DNA from: Autumnicola tepida
GTDB taxonomy: Bacteria > Bacteroidota > Bacteroidia > Flavobacteriales > Flavobacteriaceae
Length of the DNA stretch: 64,000 nt
NCBI RefSeq assembly: GCF_031846485.1
Contig: NZ_JAVRHQ010000014.1
Location: forward strand, 1-64,000
Reading direction: 5' to 3'
Shown here: positions 34,784 to 42,765 of the stretch, piece by piece
Numbering within the stretch: the stretch's first letter is position 1
How the letters are laid out: the number at the start of each line of letters is the position of its first letter
Program-made: the position numbers and the translations under genes
The notes under the pieces: generated by a model
What the model saw: the letters and a program-made list of their open reading frames with translations, nothing else
The model's database searches: none
What the model was told of the DNA's origin: nothing

Positions 34784-36961
34784 ATGAAATACAAAAATTT
34801 AATATTCATATCTGTTCTTTCGTCCATGCTCTTTACATCCTGCCAGGAAGAAGTCATGGAATGGGAAGAAAGGGATGAGCAAGACAGGATAACCACGGCG
34901 GAGCTGCCATTGGAACTTGAAGAAAAAATAGAAAGGTATGATGCCTTAAAGAGTTATTCAGATTATACCCTTGGTGCCGGTATCATCCTGGACCTTTACA
35001 TGAATGACGAAACTTACAGGAATATCGTAAATGAAAACTTTGATGAGGTTACTGTAGGTTATGCGATGAAGCATGGCGCAATGGTAAATGCACAGGGAGA
35101 GATTAATTTTGATCCCATAGACGATTTTATTGCACAAACCAATGCGGCCGGATTGAGTGTTTATGGTCACACTCTTGTTTGGCATGCTAACCAAAATGCC
35201 AGTTATCTAAACAGTTTAATTGCGCCAACGGTAATACCAGGTTCAAGTGGTGCCAATGCACTGGATTTATCAGGCTTGCAGGACGCAAGCTTTACCGGTT
35301 GGGCAAAGAACAATCCCGGGGCAGGTATTACAATAGTTGAGGATGCAGGTTTGGGGGAAAACTCTCAGGCAATTCAGCTAATAGCGGGCTCAGGTTCCTC
35401 AAATGCTTATGATTTACAACTTGCAACTCCCGAGATCCCTGTGGTAAATGGCCACGAATATGAAGTTTCCTTTTATATTAAATCAGATCAGCCTGGGAAA
35501 GGACGTATTTCATTTAGCGGACTGGAAAATAATTACCCCTGGAAAGACTGGTACAGTAATGGAGCAGGTCAAACAGAAGCTTTCGAGACAACTTCTCAAT
35601 GGCAACAGGTAAAGTTCACTGTTAATGATTTTTCAGGAGATACCTTTAGTATGGCTTTTGACCTGGGATATGTGCCGGATGTAACCTACTATATTGATGT
35701 GGATAATATTAGTGTGGTAGATTTAGACGCAGAGGCGGAAACTGTGAATCTTATTACCAATGGAGATTTTGAAGGAGGTAATCTCGATAGCTGGAACGGT
35801 TGGGGGAATGGATCTTCAAGAGCTGTTTCTGCTGAGGGAGAAGGCTATGGAGATAGCGGTTATGCAATGGTGCTAACAAATCCTGTTGAAGCCCAGTTAT
35901 ACGAAGCACAACAGGTTTTTACTTTAGATGAACCCTTGGAAGAAGGAACTGAATATACATATTCTTTTTATGTCAAGGCGGACACACCGGCTACCATTCA
36001 GGTTCAAATTCAAGGTGGTTCTGCTCAATATTCAGGACCTATTGAAATAGGAACAACATGGAGTCAAATCACAAGGACCGTAACACCTACGGCAGGTAAT
36101 AATGCCCTTGTGTTTGATTTTGGACAAACCGCAACTACATTTTATATCGATGATGTTGTGCTAACTTCTGGCGAAGTGGCCACGGGAACAGGCCCGGTTA
36201 TAATTGAAATGCCCGAGGAAGAAAAGGCTGAGCTCATTGGCGCTGCCATGGAAGATTGGATTTCCAGCATGGTTACTCATTATAAAGATGAAGTGTCTGC
36301 ATGGGACGTGGTAAATGAGCCTATGAGAGAAGGTGGTACCCTGCGTGATGGTAATGTTACAGATGCAGCCAGTGATGATTTCTATTGGGTGAAATACCTT
36401 GGAAAGGATTATGCGGTAACTGCATTCAATTTAGCACGGCAGTATGGCAATCCCGATGATATTCTTTTTATCAATGATTATAACCTGGAGTCCAGTCCTG
36501 CCAAGCTTGACGGATTAATTGATTATGTTCAATATATAGAAAGCCAGGGCGCTACTGTTGATGGTATTGGAACCCAAATGCATGTTTCTTTGAGTACCAG
36601 TAGGGAAAATATCACTAGTATGTTTCAAAAGCTGGCAGGTACAGGAAAAATAATTAAGATTTCTGAACTTGATGTTAGGCTGGGAACGGCTTCGCCTACA
36701 GCAGACCAGCTGGCAGAACAGGCAGATATGTACCAGTTTATTATAGATTCTTATAACGAATATATTCCTTCTGCCCAGCAATATGGAATAACAATCTGGA
36801 ATGTTTCTGATAACGCAGATGAACACGAATATTGGTTAACAGATGAATCTCCTAACCTGTGGGATGCCAATTATGAGCGTAAACATGCGTACAAAGGAGT
36901 AGCCGATGGCCTTGCCGGCCGGGATGTAAGTGAAGATTTTACAGGTGAATTAGAATACTAG
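34784..36961 (+). CDS. GH10 endo-xylanase with two CBMs inserted in the catalytic barrel
   Basis: 725 aa. Lipobox FTSC (Cys20), Glu/Asp-rich tether. The GH10 barrel starts at about residue 55 (LGAGIILDLYM, HTLVWHANQN) and is interrupted after about residue 150. Two tandem CBM4/9/22-like beta-sandwiches follow (about 160-318, starting SGLQDASFTGWAK; and 319-465, starting NLITNGDFEGGNLDSWNGWG). The barrel resumes near 475. The acid/base is Glu512 (AWDVVNEPM) and the nucleophile Glu628 (IKISELDVRLG). Insertion of CBMs in this loop is known for Bacteroidetes surface GH10 enzymes such as those of Prevotella and Bacteroides. Likely the main surface xylanase; last gene of the operon. Confidence 0.93.
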   Translation: MKYKNLIFISVLSSMLFTSCQEEVMEWEERDEQDRITTAELPLELEEKIERYDALKSYSDYTLGAGIILDLYMNDETYRNIVNENFDEVTVGYAMKHGAMVNAQGEINFDPIDDFIAQTNAAGLSVYGHTLVWHANQNASYLNSLIAPTVIPGSSGANALDLSGLQDASFTGWAKNNPGAGITIVEDAGLGENSQAIQLIAGSGSSNAYDLQLATPEIPVVNGHEYEVSFYIKSDQPGKGRISFSGLENNYPWKDWYSNGAGQTEAFETTSQWQQVKFTVNDFSGDTFSMAFDLGYVPDVTYYIDVDNISVVDLDAEAETVNLITNGDFEGGNLDSWNGWGNGSSRAVSAEGEGYGDSGYAMVLTNPVEAQLYEAQQVFTLDEPLEEGTEYTYSFYVKADTPATIQVQIQGGSAQYSGPIEIGTTWSQITRTVTPTAGNNALVFDFGQTATTFYIDDVVLTSGEVATGTGPVIIEMPEEEKAELIGAAMEDWISSMVTHYKDEVSAWDVVNEPMREGGTLRDGNVTDAASDDFYWVKYLGKDYAVTAFNLARQYGNPDDILFINDYNLESSPAKLDGLIDYVQYIESQGATVDGIGTQMHVSLSTSRENITSMFQKLAGTGKIIKISELDVRLGTASPTADQLAEQADMYQFIIDSYNEYIPSAQQYGITIWNVSDNADEHEYWLTDESPNLWDANYERKHAYKGVADGLAGRDVSEDFTGELEY

Positions 36962-37000
36962 GATTTGTAGGAATTAGTCAGTTTCAACTTAGTAAAAATA

Positions 37001-37030
37001 AAAAGCCGGGTTTTTATACCCGGTTTTTTT
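37001..37030 (+). terminator. Terminator of the first susCD operon
   Basis: CCGGGT / ACCCGG stem with a 6-base loop followed by seven T, 45 bases after the GH10 stop. An A-run before the stem makes it usable on both strands, where it would also serve the convergent HTCS gene. Confidence 0.75.
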
Positions 37031-37146
37031 ATGCGGTTAAACTGGATTGGGATTTTTAGAATTTATAAACCAAATTATTGTGAGTGATAGGATACCTATG
37101 GTTTGCTAATGAATTTACTGCTTTAAAACGATTTTGCAGAAAAGGG

Positions 37147-40100
37147 TTATTCATCTTTAACTTCTTTAGGAAGCACCCCAAAATGGGCTTTAAAGCATTT
37201 GGAGAAATAGGAGGGGGAAGAAAATCCTACATTATAGCTTACCTCGCTAATTGACGGATTTTCCATTTCCTCAAGTAGTTCTTTAGCGCGTTCAAGTCTT
37301 ATTTTTCTAATAAGCTCATTTGCTGTAAGGCCGGTTAAGGCCTTTATCTTTCTATAGAGCTGGCTTCTGCTAAGGTTAAATTCATCTGAAAGTTTCTCTA
37401 CATTCAAATTGGTTTCTCTAATATTATTTTTAGTGTACCTTATTATTTCCAAAATAAATTGCTGGTCCATAGAAGTGGCATTGGGTTCTATTTCAGCTTT
37501 ATTAAACCCTTCCACGTACTTAGAAAAAAGAAGTTCCCTGTTAAAAATAAGTTGTTTTAACTGGGAACGCATTATTTTCATTTCAAAGGGCTTGCTCAGG
37601 TAAACATCTGCCCCTGCTTCAAGGCCTTCCACCCAATCATCTGCCATTGCTTTGGCTGTAAGCATTAGCACAGGAATATGGCTTGTCTTTAAATCCTTCT
37701 TTAGCTTTAAGCAGAATTCATGTCCGTCCATAACAGGCATAATAACATCGGTAATCACAGCGTCGGGCATATATTTCTTTGCCTGTTCCAAGCCTTCCAG
37801 TCCATTTTCAGCAACTACAATTTTATAATCATCTTTTAATTCCTGGGTAATATATAGCCTTAATTCAAGGTTGTCTTCTACCACCAATAAAGTTCTTTTA
37901 TTATGCTCACCAGCTTCCAATTCGGGAATCTGTGGCCTTTCTATTTTCTGCGGAACTTTAACCGCCGGTATATTTTCAATATCTAAAGAATCATATTGAT
38001 TTTTATCCAGAGGAAGAAGAATCCTGAATTTTGTCCCCACGCCAATTTCACTTTCCACTTCTATATCCCCTTTATGAAGGTCTACAAAACTGCGCACCAC
38101 TTCCAGGCCAATTCCCGTGCCGCCGTAATACTGCTCATTTCGTTCTTTAATTTGGTAAAACCTGTCAAAAATTTTCGAAAGCTCGTCGGCATGTATTCCC
38201 TTACCGGTATCTTCAATACTAATTTCAAGTGCTTCCTGTGGAGAGCCTGAAATGGAATTTTTAAAATAATGTTCTTCTTTCCTTGCTACTGCCAGGGTTA
38301 TAATTCCATTATTGGTGGTGCTTTTAAAAGCGTTGGAGAGAATATTGAAAAGTATTTTCTCCAGTTTGTTTCTATCAGCCCATACAAAATCGATATTTTT
38401 ATCTATTTCCAGCGATAATGCGATATTCCGCTGCTCGGCTTCTTCTTTAAAATATCCGGTGATTTCAGATAAAAGTTCATGGATGCTAAAGGATTTTATA
38501 CTCAAAGGAATAGTGTCTAACTGAAGTTTTCTAAAATCCATCAACTCATCAATTAACCTTTTTAATCTTGCTGTATTTTTATGGATGGTCTTTAGTTTAC
38601 CTTTTAGTTTTGCAGGAAACTTCCGTTCTTCCATAATATCTTCTAGCGGACTCATAATTAGGGTTAACGGAGTACGGAATTCATGAGATATATTGGTGAA
38701 AAACTGGATCTTTTTATTGTTGAGGGCTTCTTCCTGCTGGTGTCTCGCCCGCTCCTGTTCTATTAAACGCTTATTTTTTACCCGGGCGTCAATAAAGCGG
38801 TATATAAAATAACCTATTGTAAGAAAACTTATTATATAAAATACAATGGCGATTTTGGTGAACCACCATGGCGGCAAGACTTCTATTTTTAAAGTAGTGG
38901 GCTCCTCTTTCCAAACGCCGTCGCTGTTTGTGGCTTTTACTTTAAAGGTATAATTGCCTGCCGGCAGATTTGTATAAGTAGCGCTTCTGGCATTTTGCAC
39001 ATAGTTCCAGTGGTCTTCAAATCCATCCAGGTAATAAGCAAATTGAATTTTTTCCGGCCGGGTAAAATCTATTGCTGCGTAGTCTATAGTGAAAACCGAT
39101 TGGCTGTTTTTAAGACGTAATTTATCGGTTTGGGAAATAACTTTTTCCAGAGGAGAGTTTTCTTTGGCCGGAGGAACAGATTGATTAAAAATCTTCAGAT
39201 CTGTTAAATAAACGGGTGAAGTATTTTTATTAATTGTTAGATCCTCAGGGTCAAAATAATTTATACCTTCATAAGAACCAAAATAAAGCGTCCCATTAGC
39301 GTCTTTATATGCCGCGTTATTATTAAAATCATCACTTAGTAAACCATCGCGAATAGAATAATTTTTAAGGGAGTTTTTATTTTTATCAATTTTGGTTAAG
39401 CCATTATTGCCGGCAGCCCAAATAGAACCACCATCGTCCTGAATGATAGATGATACAGTGACCTTATTAAAGCCGGTATTCGGCTTCAGCCAGAAAAAGG
39501 TATCTTTTTTCATATCATACCTGCAGAGGCCGGATCCATCGGTGCCTATCCAGATATTTTTTGAGGAATCTTCGTAAATATCCAATACCAGGCTGTGGTA
39601 AGCTTTGTTGCCATTCTCATAAAATCTGGAAGACATCGTCTCAAGATCAAATTTCCCATCATCAGTTTTTAGCCTGAATAATCCTTCATTTCCCCCTATC
39701 CATATACGGTCTTCACTATCCACATAAACCCTTCTAACATCACTATAACTTATCCTTTTGGTGATAAAGGGTGCCTGGTCATACTTCCTGAATTTTCCTG
39801 TTTCAGGATTAAAGGAATGGATGCCCCGGGAAAAAGTACCTATCCATATTGTGCCATGGGAATCTTCAGAAAAACTTAGTATCCGGTTTGTAGCTATTTC
39901 TCCATGGGTATTCTGGACAGAGTAATTTATAAAAGAATCTGATCCTTTTTCCAAATAATAAATCCCATAGTCCCATGTTCCTACCCAAATATTCCCTTTG
40001 CTATCCTTAAAAAGGGTCTGGACATCCGGAGAGTCCAATCCGTTCGCAATGTGATTGCTGTTATTTAGCAGATGCGTGAAAATGCCACTTTTTGGATCAT

Positions 40101-41349
40101 AAACATCTACGCCCCCGCCATCCATTCCAATCCATAACCTTTCTTTTTCATCTTTAATTATACCTGTCACAGAGCTGGACTGTAAAGAATTAGGATAATT
40201 CGGCTTGCTCTTTATATCTGCAAATTTATCGTATAACCTATCGTAAACCCCAACGCCATTATTATAATATCCAATCCAAATCCTTTCCTGTTTATCAAGA
40301 AATAAAGACCAAACCGAATTGGATTTAATGCCGCTTTCATCAAATTTTTTATTGAGGTAATGGTTTACAATCTCCCCCTTCCTATTTAATTCAAACATTC
40401 CTTCATTTTCTGTCCCGCAGAGAATGGTGTTACGCGGAGTATCCAGTAAGGACAGGACTCTTTTAGAGGTTACAGGAAAATGTTTAATTACGTACCTGCC
40501 ATTTTCATTACCATCAATCTTATATATTCCTTTTGTGGTAGTACCTATCCATACGGTTCCTCTTTGGTCAACTTCCATTGTTTGAATATGGGCAGCTATT
40601 TTCTGCTTTCCTGTTGAAGTTGTAAAATACAGCGGAGCCATTATTTCATCTTCATCATCATATTGAAATAATCCGTCTTTTGTCCCAATTAAAATAAGGC
40701 CATCAAAGAGGGTGATGCTGTTTATTAGGAAATTCCTTATTTCACTAATTCCGGAAGTCCGCACTTTAGAAACAGACATAGTGGAAGCGTCAATTTTGTA
40801 CAGGCCAGATTGGTGTGTTCCTACAAGGATATTTCCATTCTTGTCCTCAAGAATAGCGTGAACCGAAATACTGCTGGTTTCCGTTTTTCCCTCAAGCCTA
40901 ATGTGGGTGAAGTTATCCTGATTTCTGTTGTAGAGGTCTATACCTGTTTCGGTTCCAATCCATAATCTATTTTGCTTGTCCAGATATGTGATGTGAATTA
41001 GGGAATTACTTAAACTGGTACTATCCCCTTCAACAAATGGATAGGATGTATAATCGATGCCATTATATTTGTAAAGGCCCAATCCATTGGTTCCCATCCA
41101 GATAAAACCCTGGCTATCCTGTGAAATACTGGCCACAGCCCGCTGCGTGGGAATGTTCTTTAGTGTCTCAAAATGATATTCAGCCAATGATTTGTTCTGC
41201 GAAAATGCCGGGAGAATAGCTAAAGAAAACAAGACACTAATAAGCACGAAATGTTTTATTCTATCCTTCAAATCTTTTTCTGTTTCATTATTTCTGATCG
41301 TATTATAGCCAGGTATTTTTATTATCCTTTCATTATTGAGGCATACCAA
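37147..41349 (-). CDS. Hybrid two-component system regulator (HTCS)
   Basis: 1400 aa. Order: signal or anchor (residues ~29-51), about twelve two-component-propeller repeats (IWIGT-type blades, ~70-700), Y_Y_Y domain (~735-825), one membrane helix (~829-850), HisKA with His889 (NISHEFRTPL), HATPase with Asn1002/Asn1006 and GGTGIGLEVV, a receiver with phospho-acceptor Asp1201 (AVITDVIMPVMDG), and a C-terminal AraC HTH (~1305-1400). The periplasmic propeller senses an oligosaccharide and the HTH activates susC-type promoters. No Met exists between residues 1 and the signal; a TTG at 41271 (giving KDRIKHF...) could be the true start. It is convergent with the first susCD operon. Confidence 0.95.
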   Translation of the reverse strand: MVCLNNERIIKIPGYNTIRNNETEKDLKDRIKHFVLISVLFSLAILPAFSQNKSLAEYHFETLKNIPTQRAVASISQDSQGFIWMGTNGLGLYKYNGIDYTSYPFVEGDSTSLSNSLIHITYLDKQNRLWIGTETGIDLYNRNQDNFTHIRLEGKTETSSISVHAILEDKNGNILVGTHQSGLYKIDASTMSVSKVRTSGISEIRNFLINSITLFDGLILIGTKDGLFQYDDEDEIMAPLYFTTSTGKQKIAAHIQTMEVDQRGTVWIGTTTKGIYKIDGNENGRYVIKHFPVTSKRVLSLLDTPRNTILCGTENEGMFELNRKGEIVNHYLNKKFDESGIKSNSVWSLFLDKQERIWIGYYNNGVGVYDRLYDKFADIKSKPNYPNSLQSSSVTGIIKDEKERLWIGMDGGGVDVYDPKSGIFTHLLNNSNHIANGLDSPDVQTLFKDSKGNIWVGTWDYGIYYLEKGSDSFINYSVQNTHGEIATNRILSFSEDSHGTIWIGTFSRGIHSFNPETGKFRKYDQAPFITKRISYSDVRRVYVDSEDRIWIGGNEGLFRLKTDDGKFDLETMSSRFYENGNKAYHSLVLDIYEDSSKNIWIGTDGSGLCRYDMKKDTFFWLKPNTGFNKVTVSSIIQDDGGSIWAAGNNGLTKIDKNKNSLKNYSIRDGLLSDDFNNNAAYKDANGTLYFGSYEGINYFDPEDLTINKNTSPVYLTDLKIFNQSVPPAKENSPLEKVISQTDKLRLKNSQSVFTIDYAAIDFTRPEKIQFAYYLDGFEDHWNYVQNARSATYTNLPAGNYTFKVKATNSDGVWKEEPTTLKIEVLPPWWFTKIAIVFYIISFLTIGYFIYRFIDARVKNKRLIEQERARHQQEEALNNKKIQFFTNISHEFRTPLTLIMSPLEDIMEERKFPAKLKGKLKTIHKNTARLKRLIDELMDFRKLQLDTIPLSIKSFSIHELLSEITGYFKEEAEQRNIALSLEIDKNIDFVWADRNKLEKILFNILSNAFKSTTNNGIITLAVARKEEHYFKNSISGSPQEALEISIEDTGKGIHADELSKIFDRFYQIKERNEQYYGGTGIGLEVVRSFVDLHKGDIEVESEIGVGTKFRILLPLDKNQYDSLDIENIPAVKVPQKIERPQIPELEAGEHNKRTLLVVEDNLELRLYITQELKDDYKIVVAENGLEGLEQAKKYMPDAVITDVIMPVMDGHEFCLKLKKDLKTSHIPVLMLTAKAMADDWVEGLEAGADVYLSKPFEMKIMRSQLKQLIFNRELLFSKYVEGFNKAEIEPNATSMDQQFILEIIRYTKNNIRETNLNVEKLSDEFNLSRSQLYRKIKALTGLTANELIRKIRLERAKELLEEMENPSISEVSYNVGFSSPSYFSKCFKAHFGVLPKEVKDE

Positions 41350-41423
41350 TATATTAAATTAGTAAATCATTGTCTTTAATAACTGGCATGAAGTTAAGAT
41401 ACTGAACAACAAATTTTGAGGCA

Positions 41424-41455
41424 CAAAAAAACCGCCCTCGGAAAAAGAAGGCGGC
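41424..41455 (-). terminator. Terminator between the SGNH esterase and HTCS genes
   Basis: On the minus strand a GCCGCC...GGCGG stem is followed by seven or more T (A-run 41424-41431 on the plus strand). It lies 57 bases after the SGNH stop and about 75 before the HTCS start, so HTCS is transcribed separately. Confidence 0.65.
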
Positions 41456-41511
41456 TCAAAAACAAACTAACTAATTCAAAATTCATAAATTCTGAACAAA
41501 TCTTTAGGCTC

Positions 41512-42765
41512 TTACTCAAAAAGGGACAAATCTATAGCCTCACCCATCATTTTGTATCCCCTTTCGTTAGGATGCAGATAATCTCCAGACTGCGCTTCAG
41601 GTAACATTACTAAAGTATCTTCAGGGTTCCTTATCGCCTTATCAAAATCAATTACCGCATCAAATTTGCCACTGGTCCTGATCCAGTTATTAATTTTTTC
41701 TCGTGCTGCCTCCCGGAAATCGGTGTAGTAAAAAGACTTTTTTATGGGAGTAATGGTTCCACCATATACTTTAATGTCTTTTTCATGAGCCTTGTTTATC
41801 ATTTCATTGTAAGCGGCAATCAAATCTTCAGCAACTTCAAATGCTGCGGCACTGTCTTTTGTTGCTCCAAGATCGTTAACGCCTTCCATGATTATTAACC
41901 AACGTACTCCACTTTGTCCAAGAATATCACGGTTAAACCTTTTTAATGCTGTAGGCCCTAATCCTCCTTTGAGTACTGCATTTCCTCCAATTCCCTGGTT
42001 TAAAACCCCAATATGCCTGTTGTCTTCCTTTTGTAATAATCGTTCGGACAATACATCGGGCCAACGGTTTTGTTTATTTGTTCCCGAACCTCTTCCGTCT
42101 GTAATGGAATTTCCAATAATAGCCACGGCAGCTGCAGAATCAGGTGCTTTAACATCTATCCCGCTAATCAGGTACCAGTGATCTGTTTTTATTGCTTCGG
42201 AAAAAGATGGAGCATTAATTTTATTGCCTTGAATAATATATGAAGTAGTACGTGATCCCGGATGGCCGGTAATATCTTCGGGTACATTGCCAATATGAAT
42301 GGTTATTGCCAGGTCTCCTCTCTCCTTTAGATTAAAGGCTATGGGATCTGAAGTTATGCCTTTATTAGGTTTTATTTCCACTTGGGTTTTTCCATTAAAC
42401 TTTAAAGTTTTAGCGGTTGAGACGTCTATAGAGTCACCTCCTTTTGAAGCGGCTATTTGTACATTACGCATTACGGTGGGGCTGGAACTAAATTCATTTG
42501 AAAAACTTATTCTAAGGCTATCCCCTCCTATAGAAACCCGGACTATCTGCCGCAGGGTGTTATTACTTAAACCTGGTTCAGGAGGCATATTTCTGGGTTC
42601 TACAAGTTGTGGAGCGGTAGTCCAGGTACCTACCCATTGTTTTTCGGGGTTATCGGAAATGGAAATCCCACAACTTAGAAAGAGAAGAAGCAACCCCCCA
42701 GTTGAAGCCAATAAATAGTATCTTTTTAGAAAAATACGCTTGAGTATTGTTGTTCTACAATTCAT
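41512..42765 (-). CDS. SGNH/GDSL-type esterase lipoprotein
   Basis: 417 aa. Lipobox LSC (Cys32). A ~180-residue N-terminal beta-sandwich (WVGTWTTAPQLVEPRNMPPE) precedes an SGNH hydrolase domain with block I GNSITDG (Ser220), block II GIGGNAV, block III GVNDLG (Asn297) and block V DYLHPN (Asp395, His398). The WVGTW...GNSITDG layout is that of the family annotated as SGNH/GDSL hydrolases beside plant-polysaccharide enzymes. A role in deacetylating xylan or other hemicellulose oligosaccharides is inference. It overlaps the upstream GH2 stop by 11 bases, so it is translationally linked. Confidence 0.87.
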   Translation of the reverse strand: MNCRTTILKRIFLKRYYLLASTGGLLLLFLSCGISISDNPEKQWVGTWTTAPQLVEPRNMPPEPGLSNNTLRQIVRVSIGGDSLRISFSNEFSSSPTVMRNVQIAASKGGDSIDVSTAKTLKFNGKTQVEIKPNKGITSDPIAFNLKERGDLAITIHIGNVPEDITGHPGSRTTSYIIQGNKINAPSFSEAIKTDHWYLISGIDVKAPDSAAAVAIIGNSITDGRGSGTNKQNRWPDVLSERLLQKEDNRHIGVLNQGIGGNAVLKGGLGPTALKRFNRDILGQSGVRWLIIMEGVNDLGATKDSAAAFEVAEDLIAAYNEMINKAHEKDIKVYGGTITPIKKSFYYTDFREAAREKINNWIRTSGKFDAVIDFDKAIRNPEDTLVMLPEAQSGDYLHPNERGYKMMGEAIDLSLFE

